A stretch of DNA of 64,000 bases from CAXXOK01 sp963663285 (GTDB taxonomy: Bacteria; Bacillota; Clostridia; Christensenellales; Aristaeellaceae). Location of the stretch: the NCBI GenBank assembly GCA_963663285.2, contig CAXXNI010000004.1, positions 1,284,451-1,348,450 of the forward strand, given 5' to 3'. Both the position numbers and the translations under genes were made by a program. This document shows positions 52,132-59,565 of the stretch, piece after piece; within the stretch, counting starts at the first letter, position 1; each line of letters begins with the position of its first letter. Below the pieces are notes generated by a model. The model was given only the letters and a program-made list of their open reading frames with translations. It had not been told where the DNA came from and did not search any database.

Positions 52132-52177
52132 CACGGCGCAGGCACCAAACGGGAGCATCATCTTGCGCCGTGCCTGC
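52132..52177 (+). promoter_or_regulatory. Region with mutually exclusive pairings upstream of prmA
   Basis: CACGGCGC (52132-52139) can pair with GCGCCGTG (52165-52172), or the overlapping GCAGGCAC (52138-52145) can pair with GTGCCTGC (52170-52177). The two 8-bp stems cannot form fully at the same time. Confidence 0.4.
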
Positions 52178-52208
52178 CTCTGTGGTATGCTTCAGTAGGA
52201 AAAATCCG

Positions 52209-52234
52209 GGCTTTCCCTGCGGAAAGCCCTTTTG
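52209..52234 (+). terminator. Terminator-like hairpin between dnaJ and prmA
   Basis: 9-bp perfect stem GGGCTTTCC / GGAAAGCCC, 4-base loop, then TTTT, ending 27 bases before the prmA ATG. It could reduce read-through into prmA. Confidence 0.7.
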
Positions 52235-52261
52235 CCATCGGTAGACGAAGGAGGAACCTCC

Positions 52262-53218
52262 ATGCAGTGGTGTGAAGCGGTCGTGCATACGACCAGCGAA
52301 GGCAGCGATATTGTCAGTGATGTAATGATGCGTTTTGGCGCGGTAGGTACGGAAATTATCGACCGTGCCGATGTGCCGGACCCCAGCAAACCCGGCGTGT
52401 ATTGGGAGCTATATGACCCCAAAATGCTGGCCGCAATGCCGGAGGATGTGTTGGTCAAAGGCTGGTTTACGCAGGATGAGCATACACACGATGTGCTTGC
52501 CAATCTGCGCCAGCAGCTTGCGGGGTTGGCTGCACAGGCGGACGGGCTGGACTTCGGTACTCTTGCTCTGGATTTTCAGGATGTGGCGGATGAGGATTGG
52601 GCGGAAAACTGGAAAAAGTATTATAAACCCTTCCGCATCGGTACACGGCTGGTGGTCAAACCGTCGTGGGAAACCTATGCCGCAAAACCGGAAGATTTGG
52701 TTGTGGAACTGGACCCGGGCATGGCGTTTGGTACCGGAACGCATGAAACGACCGGCATGTGTATGGAAATGCTGGATAAGCACCTGCAAAGCGGGATGCG
52801 CGTGATGGACGTTGGCACGGGCAGTGGCATCCTTGCCATTGCCGCGGCAAAACTGGGCGCCGAGAAGGTGCTGGGCGTGGATATTGATCCCGATGCGGTA
52901 AAGGTTGCGGCTGAAAATGTGCTGAAAAACAGCGTAGAAAGGCAGGTACGCATCATACAGGGCGATTTGGTCAAAGGGGAAGTGATGCCCTGCGAACTGG
53001 CGGTCGCGAACATTGTCGCGGATGCGATTTGCATGCTGGCCGGCCCCTTGACCCGGCATTTGGCGCCGGGTGGGCTGTTCATCTGCTCGGGGATCATCCG
53101 CGAGCGGGAACAGGATGTGCTGGACGCCGCGCTGAAAGTAGGGTATACCGTTGCCGACAGGCTTACGAAGGGCGAATGGGTTGCCTTGTGCTTTGCAAAC
53201 GGTGAACAGAATGCATAG
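52262..53218 (+). CDS. prmA: Ribosomal protein L11 methyltransferase PrmA
   Basis: 318 residues. N-terminal L11-binding domain with DEDWAENWKKYYKPFRIGTR and the SAM-binding core MAFGTGTHETTGMC, VMDVGTGSGILAIAAAKLGA, with the active NIVADAI motif. It trimethylates L11. SD AAGGAGG 7 bases from the ATG lies in GGAGGAACCTCC, where GGAG may pair with CTCC. The dnaJ-prmA-rsmE order is common in Bacillota. Confidence 0.96.
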   Translation: MQWCEAVVHTTSEGSDIVSDVMMRFGAVGTEIIDRADVPDPSKPGVYWELYDPKMLAAMPEDVLVKGWFTQDEHTHDVLANLRQQLAGLAAQADGLDFGTLALDFQDVADEDWAENWKKYYKPFRIGTRLVVKPSWETYAAKPEDLVVELDPGMAFGTGTHETTGMCMEMLDKHLQSGMRVMDVGTGSGILAIAAAKLGAEKVLGVDIDPDAVKVAAENVLKNSVERQVRIIQGDLVKGEVMPCELAVANIVADAICMLAGPLTRHLAPGGLFICSGIIREREQDVLDAALKVGYTVADRLTKGEWVALCFANGEQNA

Positions 53219-53963
53219 GTGCTGGCTTGGCGAAATTGCACCGCTGACGATTGACGAAATGGTGGCGCTGTCCCCGCAGGAAAGCGCGCATGTGGCAAGG
53301 GTACTGCGCATGCAGCCGGGCAGCGCAGTGCAGCTATTGGCGGCTGAAAAGCTGTATACGGGGGAACTTGCCGTTGTGGATGCCGCGCAAACGACGGTGC
53401 GTGTGCTGAAAGAACTGCCCTCGCCCGAAGCGTCCGTTCATATTACGTTGGTACAGGGTCTGGCGAAAGCGGATAAACTGGAGTGGATTATCCAGAAGGC
53501 CACTGAGCTGGGCGTGTGGGATATAATGCCCGTGGAGATGGAACGTTCGGTGACCCGGCTGGATGGCAAGGAAGCGAAGAAACACGAACGGTGGAACCGT
53601 ATCGCGCTGGAAGCCGCCAAACAAAGCGGACGGGCACATGTGCCGCAGGTTCGTCTGGCTTGCCGCTGGAAGGATGCACTAAAGGCGCTGGAAAGCGCGG
53701 AATATGACGCGGTTTTCATCGCCTGGGAAGAAGAAGGCGAAAACCGCCTCAGCACAGCGGTGCAAAGTCAGCTTGCGAAAAAACCGGAGATGGGTGCCAT
53801 TGCGCTGGTCATCGGGCCGGAAGGCGGCATTACCCCCGCCGAAGTGGAGCGCTTACAGGCTTTCGGAGGGCAATGTGTTACGCTGGGGAAAAGGATTTTG
53901 CGCACGGAAACAGCCGGGCTTTGCGCGCTGGCGGTTACCATGAGCGCGCTTGGAGAGATGTGA
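53211..53963 (+). CDS. rsmE: 16S rRNA (uracil1498-N3)-methyltransferase RsmE
   Basis: 250 residues. N-terminal PUA-like domain with ESAHVARVLRMQPGSAVQL, then SPOUT knot motifs: KADKLEWIIQKATELGV, RWNRIALEAAKQSGRAHVPQ, ALVIGPEGGITPAEV and LGKRILRTETA. It methylates U1498 in 16S rRNA. The ATG overlaps the prmA stop by 8 bases; the upstream in-frame ATG at 53151 is inside prmA. Confidence 0.95.
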   Translation: MHRCWLGEIAPLTIDEMVALSPQESAHVARVLRMQPGSAVQLLAAEKLYTGELAVVDAAQTTVRVLKELPSPEASVHITLVQGLAKADKLEWIIQKATELGVWDIMPVEMERSVTRLDGKEAKKHERWNRIALEAAKQSGRAHVPQVRLACRWKDALKALESAEYDAVFIAWEEEGENRLSTAVQSQLAKKPEMGAIALVIGPEGGITPAEVERLQAFGGQCVTLGKRILRTETAGLCALAVTMSALGEM

Positions 53964-53964
53964 T

Positions 53965-55266
53965 ATGCCCAAAACCGTACGGTTTTATACGCTGGGCTGC
54001 AAGGTAAACCAATACGACAGTCAGGCGATGCTGGAACAGTTTTTGCAGCATGGCTATACCACCGCGCAGCCGGGCGAGCCGGCGGACGTGTACGTGGTGA
54101 ACACATGCACAGTTACCGGCACCGGCGACCAGAAAAGCCTGCAAACAGCACGGCGCTTCCGGCGGGAAAACCCGCAGGGCGAGCTGGTGGTAACCGGCTG
54201 CCTGGCGCAGCGGCTGGGAGAAGAACTGCGAGATACCGGCGCGCGGCTGATATTGGGCACTCAATACCGCGGGCAGGTGGTAGAACTGCTCAACCGCGCA
54301 GTGGAGGAACAAAGCCAGCTGGTAGCGGTAAAATCGCTGTCCAGCGCGCCGTTTGAAGCGCTGTCCATCCATGCGCACGCGGGGCATACTCGCGCCGTGA
54401 TGAAGATACAGGAAGGCTGCAACAACCGCTGCACGTATTGTATTATTCCCTCGGTGCGGGGGGGAATCCGTTCCCGCCCTGTGATGGAAGTGCAAGCCGA
54501 GGCGCAGGCGCTGGCACAGGTGGGATTCAGCGAACTGGTACTGACCGGCATTCACCTCACAAGTTACGGCCGTGATTTGCCGGAGCGCCCTACCCTCGCC
54601 GATGCAATTCGTGCCGCGCATGATGTACCGGGCATAAGGCGCATCCGGCTGGGTTCTCTTGAGCCGGTGGTGGTGACCGATGCTTTTGTGCAGGCGTCAG
54701 CAGATATGCCGAAACTGTGCCCGCAGTTCCATTTGGCGCTGCAAAGCGGAAGCGATACGGTGCTTGGGCGCATGAAACGCCGTTACAACACCGCCCAATA
54801 CCGCGAAGCGGTGCAAAAACTACGCGCTGCCTTTCCGCACGCGGCGCTGACGACGGATGTGATCGTCGGGTTCCCGGGCGAAACGGAGGCGGAGTTTGCA
54901 CAAACTATGGAATTCTGTGCAGAGATCGGCTTTTTGAAAATTCACGTGTTTCCGTTCAGCCCCCGCGAAGGGACGCCTGCGGCGGTGATGCCGGATCAAG
55001 TGCCCGAAGCGGTAAAAGCGCAGCGTGTGCATAAACTGATTGCCTTGGGAGATACGCTGTCCGCCGCGTACAGGCAGAGCCTGCTGGAAACGATACAGCC
55101 TGTGTTGCTGGAGGAAAAAACACGCGGAGGGCAAATGCGCGGGTATACACCGCAATATGTACCAGTTACCTGCAGCGGAGGCAAGTCCGGAGAGATTGTG
55201 AATCTGCGGCTAACCGCGCTGACCAAAGCAGGAATGACGGGAGAACGCGTGGAATGCAAGCAATAA
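53965..55266 (+). CDS. mtaB: tRNA (t6A37) methylthiotransferase MtaB
   Basis: 433 residues. N-terminal MTTase domain FYTLGCKVNQYDSQAM with cysteines for one cluster, radical SAM cluster CNNRCTYCIIP, and a TRAM domain at the end. The start of the sequence (LGCKVNQYDS) matches MtaB rather than MiaB. It adds a methylthio group to t6A37 in tRNA-Lys. SD GGAGAG is 7 bases from the ATG, which follows the rsmE stop by one base. Confidence 0.94.
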   Translation: MPKTVRFYTLGCKVNQYDSQAMLEQFLQHGYTTAQPGEPADVYVVNTCTVTGTGDQKSLQTARRFRRENPQGELVVTGCLAQRLGEELRDTGARLILGTQYRGQVVELLNRAVEEQSQLVAVKSLSSAPFEALSIHAHAGHTRAVMKIQEGCNNRCTYCIIPSVRGGIRSRPVMEVQAEAQALAQVGFSELVLTGIHLTSYGRDLPERPTLADAIRAAHDVPGIRRIRLGSLEPVVVTDAFVQASADMPKLCPQFHLALQSGSDTVLGRMKRRYNTAQYREAVQKLRAAFPHAALTTDVIVGFPGETEAEFAQTMEFCAEIGFLKIHVFPFSPREGTPAAVMPDQVPEAVKAQRVHKLIALGDTLSAAYRQSLLETIQPVLLEEKTRGGQMRGYTPQYVPVTCSGGKSGEIVNLRLTALTKAGMTGERVECKQ

Positions 55267-55345
55267 TGTGAATCCGCGTTAAACGCTTGCGGCATCGGAG
55301 TCACGCCTGCTAATTGTTACATAATCACGAAGGAGGAACTGGAGA

Positions 55346-55690
55346 ATGGACGATTGTTTGTTTTGTAAAATTATCAAAGGGGAAATCCCATCTAAAAAGA
55401 TTTACGAGGATGAAGAAACTTACGCGTTTTACGATATTAACCCGCAGGCGCCCGTACATGCGCTGGTGGTAAGCAAACACCATGTGCCGGATATGGTGCA
55501 CAATGCGGCGCTGAGCGACCATCAACTGGCAGCTTGCCTGCGCAGCTGCGCGGTTGTAGCCAAGATGCTTGGGGTGGAAGAGAGCGGCTACCGTATTGTG
55601 AACAACTGCGGCAAGGATGCCTGCCAGACCGTACAGCACATCCATTTCCACGTTATAGGCGGTCAGCCGCTATCCGAACGGATGGCTTGA
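55346..55690 (+). CDS. HIT-family nucleotide hydrolase (HinT-like)
   Basis: 114 residues. The His triad reads HIHFHV (QHIHFHVIGG), preceded by CLFCKIIKGEIPSKKIYEDE, typical of HinT proteins that hydrolyse nucleoside phosphoramidates. SD AAGGAGG 8 bases from the ATG. It follows mtaB after 79 bases, so it may be on the heat-shock transcript. Confidence 0.93.
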   Translation: MDDCLFCKIIKGEIPSKKIYEDEETYAFYDINPQAPVHALVVSKHHVPDMVHNAALSDHQLAACLRSCAVVAKMLGVEESGYRIVNNCGKDACQTVQHIHFHVIGGQPLSERMA

Positions 55691-55734
55691 TTTGCCAAAA
55701 ACCCGTTGGAAGCGGATAGAATATGATATTCTTG

Positions 55735-55763
55735 TTGACGCGTGACGAACTTCGCGATATAAT
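55735..55763 (+). promoter_or_regulatory. Promoter of rpsU
   Basis: -35 TTGACG (55735-55740), 17-base spacer, -10 TATAAT (55758-55763); leader of about 77 bases. Confidence 0.85.
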
Positions 55764-55846
55764 GTTCCTACGGTCGTTGTATGTCCTTATGTATTCCGTG
55801 CAAGCGGGAACGGGCGGCAGCGAAATGAGCGAGGGGAGGGATAACA

Positions 55847-56020
55847 GTGTCCGAGGTACGCATCCGCGAAAACGAATCCCTGGAAAGCGCTCTGAAGCGG
55901 TTCAAACGTCAATGTGCTCGCACAGGTGTTTTGGCAGAGGCTCGCAAGCGCGAGCATTATGAAAAGCCCAGCGTGAAACGCAAGAAGAAAGCAGAAGCTG
56001 CTCGCAAGCGCAAGTGGTAA
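55847..56020 (+). CDS. rpsU: 30S ribosomal protein S21
   Basis: 57 residues, starting at GTG with a strong SD GGGGAGGG. It reads SEVRIRENESLESALKRFKR, then QCARTGVLAEARKREHYEKP and a Lys/Arg-rich end, the complete S21 sequence pattern. S21 binds the 16S 3' region near the anti-SD and assists initiation. Its own promoter and terminator make it a single transcription unit. Confidence 0.97.
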   Translation: MSEVRIRENESLESALKRFKRQCARTGVLAEARKREHYEKPSVKRKKKAEAARKRKW

Positions 56021-56028
56021 TAATGCTC

Positions 56029-56062
56029 CCCCTCTCCGGTTTACCGGAGAGGGGTTGTTGTT
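56029..56062 (+). terminator. Terminator after rpsU
   Basis: 11-bp perfect stem CCCCTCTCCGG / CCGGAGAGGGG, 4-base loop, followed by TTGTTGTT. Confidence 0.9.
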
Positions 56063-56244
56063 ACCCGGCGTAATGCGCCCGCCTGTATGGTAAACAAGCT
56101 TCGTTTACCGGCGTTTAGCGGGAGGCGGTTTGGAAAACAGAATTTCATCCAAATCATTAAAAGAAAGATGAAAAGTAAAAAGAATTTTCGCGGCATGGCA
56201 TAGCGGTGAAAAGGTTGTTTTGCAGTCTTTTAGCGCTGCGAGCA

Positions 56245-56273
56245 TTGCTATTACGGTGGTTTTATGATATGAT
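56245..56273 (+). promoter_or_regulatory. Promoter of the methyltransferase gene
   Basis: -35 TTGCTA (56245-56250), 17-base spacer, -10 TATGAT (56268-56273); start near 56280. Two in-frame ATGs (56206 and 56269) are thereby excluded. Confidence 0.65.
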
Positions 56274-56331
56274 ACCGACAAGAGCGAACGATTCATCTAC
56301 TGCATCTTGTTCATCAGAAGAGAGGCATCTC

Positions 56332-57342
56332 GTGCAATTTGCTCTGCTTGTTAAACCTCATGCCAATACACGGTACGCACAGTCGCTGCAAAAGCTGGCG
56401 ACGCTTGAGTGTGAATGCCTGCTTCATGCGCTTAACGTGGAGGCAAAGGTTACGATGGAATGGTTGGGCGGCGCGCCTTTCATCATTGTGGAATCCAGCG
56501 CGCTGAACAACGAAGGTTGGGCGTATCTTTCCCGGCACTCCGGCATTGCTTTTGCGGCCGAACGGGAAGGGGAATGCCTGCGGCCGCTGATGTTGCAACA
56601 AGCGGCTTATTTGGAGGCTGATCTTTCGCAGGTACTGAAATACAAGGGCAAAACGAACGCCGATTTTACCGCGATGATGCTGCATTGTGCCAGATCCGCG
56701 TCTGCGTTTGCGCTGTCCAAAACGCCGTTGCGTGTTCTGGATCCGATTTGCGGACGGGGAACATCGCTGTTTTGTGCATTACAGGAGGGCGATTGCGCGA
56801 TCGGGATCGATGTGGACGATAAAGCGTTGCATGAAGCGGATGTATATTTAAAACGCTACTTGCAATACCATCGCCTGAAACACCGGCGCGAAGAGCGGTC
56901 GCTGACGCTGAAAAGCGGCGGTTCGGTAAAAGAATACCGTTTCACGCTGTCCAATGATGCGGAATGCTACAAAAAAGGCGACGTCCGGGAGCTTGGCATG
57001 GTTTGTGGTGATACCGCAAAGGCGGATGAAATTGCAGGTGTGCAAAGCTGCCATTTGATTATCGGTGATCTGCCTTATGGCGTTCAGCATGCTCCGCGGG
57101 AAGGGCGCGGCGCAACCCCCGTAGAAACGCTATTGCACAAGGCGCTGCCGGCTTATCGGCGGGCGCTGAAATCGGGAGGCGCGATTGCGCTATCCTTTAA
57201 TACGTACACATTGGCACGGGAAGCACTGGTAAACGCGTTGCAAAATGCAGGCTTTACGCCGCTGGTTCAACCCCCTTTTCAGGATTTTTCCCATTGGGTG
57301 GAACAGGCGGTAAACCGGGACATGGTAATTGCACTGCGCTAA
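56332..57342 (+). CDS. SAM-dependent RNA/DNA methyltransferase of the UPF0020 (TrmN/RlmL-like) type
   Basis: 336 residues from a GTG start with SD AGAGAGG 6 bases upstream. The SAM motif VLDPICGRGTSLFCALQEGD (motif I with the family's DPxCGxGT) and the catalytic motif IIGDLPYGVQH (D/N-x-P-Y type) place it in the N-methylating Rossmann group. Family members methylate guanine or adenine in rRNA or tRNA. The N-terminal 110 residues resemble no THUMP domain I can recognise. The catalytic motif reads DLPYG rather than the more common DPPYG. Confidence 0.8.
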   Translation: MQFALLVKPHANTRYAQSLQKLATLECECLLHALNVEAKVTMEWLGGAPFIIVESSALNNEGWAYLSRHSGIAFAAEREGECLRPLMLQQAAYLEADLSQVLKYKGKTNADFTAMMLHCARSASAFALSKTPLRVLDPICGRGTSLFCALQEGDCAIGIDVDDKALHEADVYLKRYLQYHRLKHRREERSLTLKSGGSVKEYRFTLSNDAECYKKGDVRELGMVCGDTAKADEIAGVQSCHLIIGDLPYGVQHAPREGRGATPVETLLHKALPAYRRALKSGGAIALSFNTYTLAREALVNALQNAGFTPLVQPPFQDFSHWVEQAVNRDMVIALR

Positions 57343-57490
57343 GTGAAACAGGAAAACAACAAACCCCAAACAGCAATCGCATTGCGGCGAGAAGCCGCCC
57401 GCGGCAGCCAAGGGGGAGAAAACATCGTGGTATGGATGACGATTGGGAAGGTTCAAAAACAAAACGCACACCACACAGGGAGGAATACCA

Positions 57491-59464
57491 TTGTTGACAA
57501 GTGAATTGCATGGCATGACGGTGGTCGATCTGCGCAAGCTGGCACGCGCTAACGGCGTTAAGCTCAGCGCGGGGATCGACAAGGCTGGAATTGTGCAGCG
57601 CTTGTCCGTTGCGCTGGGGACGACGGATGATGAACAGGAAAAAACCGTTACGCCCGAATTGCCGCCGGTTACAGAAGCGGCAACAGACGCCGGAGAAGAA
57701 CGGCATGAGGAATTGCAGGCAGCCCCGCTTTCAGCGGATGTAACATCCGTGCAGCCCATGCATCCCCAGCCGTGGCAGGAAAGCAATCAACAGGATGGTA
57801 CGGAAGATTATCAACCTATGTACCGTCAGGCATTACAGAAAAAACAAAACATGTCGCTGAAACAGCCGCTGCGGCAGCCCAGCTGGCAGCAGACACATCA
57901 GAGCGGGCCGGCCAGGTTTGGCCCGCGTGTGGTCGCGCCGCAGGCACAGCCTGCCCAAAGGCCCATGGACGAATCCCGTTACAGCGATGCGTCCGCTGCT
58001 TCGCAACGGCAAAACTTCCCACAGCAGACGGTGGATGGCTACAAGCTGGGGTATCGCGCCGCGCCCGCCCGTGATTATGGGCGACAGGATTACCGCAGCG
58101 GGTACCGTGCGCCGCAGCGCGGGGACTATTCCCGTGGTTCGTATGGCAGTGGATATGGGCAACAAGGCTATTCCCATACCAACGCACCTGCCGGGCATGG
58201 CGGCGATAGCTTTTATAATGATTCGCCGTATAAGCCGACGCGTGATCCTGCATTCAGCGAGCCGTACAAACCCGGCCAGCCGCTTCCGGATGCGCTAATG
58301 GTGGGCGAAGGCACCCCCGCACAGGGGATTTTAGAGATATTGCCGGACGGGTATGGTTTTTTGCGCAGTCAAACCTTGCTGCCGGGCAAAAAAGATTTTT
58401 ACGTATCCTCCGCAACGATTCGCCGTTATGATTTGCGTACGGGCGACATGGTGGAGGGCAAGGCTCGCCCGCAGCGGGATACGGATAAATTTGCAGCGCT
58501 GATGTATGTGGAAAAAATCAATGGGCGCGACGCGGAAGAAGCGGTGGAACGCCTGTCTTTTGAAACACTGGTGCCTGTATATCCCACCAAAAGGATTGTG
58601 CTGGAAAGCGAGCAGGACAGCCATAACTGGCCGATGCGCATTACCAACCTGATCGCGCCGATTGGCTTTGGACAGCGTGCGATGATCGTTGCGCCGCCGG
58701 AAACCGGCAAAATCATTTTGCTCAGGGAAATGTGCAAGGCAATCAAGAAAAACGATTCGGACGCGCTGGTCATGATGCTGTTGATCGACGAGCGGCCGGA
58801 AGCGGTAACCGAGATACGTGATGTGGTAGGCGAGGACGCGGAAGTGTTCGCTTCTACTTTTGACGAGTCGCCCGAAAGCCAGACGCGGGTAAGCGAAACC
58901 ATGCTGGAACGTGCACAGAGGCTGGTGGAACAGGGTAAGAACGTCGTAATTCTGCTGGATAGCCTTACCAAGCTGACGCGCGCCTATCAGGCGACGCTGA
59001 CACAGGGCGGCCGCGCGATGACCAACACTGTCACCCCGGCGGCGCTGGTACGGCCCAAACGGTTCTTTGGTGCTGCCAGAAACACCCGTGACGGCGGCAG
59101 CCTGACGATGATTGCGACCATTTTGATTGAAACCGGGTCGCGTGTGGATGATATTATCTTTGAAGAGTTCAAAGGCACCGCCAATATGGAACTCTGGCTA
59201 GATATTCCGCAGGGGAACGACCCGATGTTCCCGGTGATCGATCTGCAGCGCAGCGGCACAAAAAAAGAAGATATGCTGCTGAGCGAACAGGAAGTGGAAG
59301 GTCTGCGGGCGATCCGTACGGTATTGGCTTCCACGACCAATCAGGAAGCGCTGTCCCAGCTGATCGGCATGATGGATAAAACCAAATCCAACGCTGATTT
59401 TCTCGCCCGGTTGAAAGATTGGGTTGCCCTGTGGGAGAAAAGCGGAATCCTTGTTAGAAAGTAA
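57491..59464 (+). CDS. rho: Transcription termination factor Rho, with a long low-complexity insert and non-consensus catalytic loops
   Basis: 657 residues from TTG (SD GGGAGG 7 bases away; a second TTG follows). Rho_N domain at 6-45 (MTVVDLRKLARANGVKLS). Residues about 50-255 are a Gln/Tyr/Arg/Gly/Pro-rich disordered insert. The RNA-binding cold-shock-like domain starts near 279 (GILEILPDGYGFLRS). The ATPase core has LLIDERPEAVTEI, VILLDSLTKLTRAY and RPKRFFGAARN. Unlike typical Rho, the P-loop reads APPETGKI (401-408), with Glu and Ile where PPKAGKT is usual; the Q-loop reads RAMTNTVTP (508-516), and LDIPQGNDPM (570-579) replaces the common R-x-x-x-x-R stretch. The arginine finger region RSGTKKE remains. 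Rho ends transcription by pulling RNA from polymerase; how well this version hydrolyses ATP is open. Confidence 0.9.
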   Translation: MLTSELHGMTVVDLRKLARANGVKLSAGIDKAGIVQRLSVALGTTDDEQEKTVTPELPPVTEAATDAGEERHEELQAAPLSADVTSVQPMHPQPWQESNQQDGTEDYQPMYRQALQKKQNMSLKQPLRQPSWQQTHQSGPARFGPRVVAPQAQPAQRPMDESRYSDASAASQRQNFPQQTVDGYKLGYRAAPARDYGRQDYRSGYRAPQRGDYSRGSYGSGYGQQGYSHTNAPAGHGGDSFYNDSPYKPTRDPAFSEPYKPGQPLPDALMVGEGTPAQGILEILPDGYGFLRSQTLLPGKKDFYVSSATIRRYDLRTGDMVEGKARPQRDTDKFAALMYVEKINGRDAEEAVERLSFETLVPVYPTKRIVLESEQDSHNWPMRITNLIAPIGFGQRAMIVAPPETGKIILLREMCKAIKKNDSDALVMMLLIDERPEAVTEIRDVVGEDAEVFASTFDESPESQTRVSETMLERAQRLVEQGKNVVILLDSLTKLTRAYQATLTQGGRAMTNTVTPAALVRPKRFFGAARNTRDGGSLTMIATILIETGSRVDDIIFEEFKGTANMELWLDIPQGNDPMFPVIDLQRSGTKKEDMLLSEQEVEGLRAIRTVLASTTNQEALSQLIGMMDKTKSNADFLARLKDWVALWEKSGILVRK

Positions 59465-59491
59465 GCCGTCTGTTTGACACCATGGTACAGT

Positions 59492-59541
59492 AAACGACCC
59501 CGGGTCCTTGCCCTTTCAGGCATGGAACCGGGGTCGTTTTT
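59492..59541 (+). terminator. Terminator after rho
   Basis: Stem AAACGACCCCGG / CCGGGGTCGTTT extended inward past one mismatch, followed by TT on the plus strand. It also lies just past the stop of the convergent acyl-CoA synthetase gene. Confidence 0.85.
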
Positions 59542-59565
59542 AGAATCAAGTGTAGGGCATCCGTT

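Noticed and set aside
57965..58260. Gln/Tyr/Gly-rich insert of Rho as a separate gene or frameshift
   Set aside because: The frame is continuous from the Rho_N domain to the ATPase core, and insertions of this composition are known in Rho of other bacteria.
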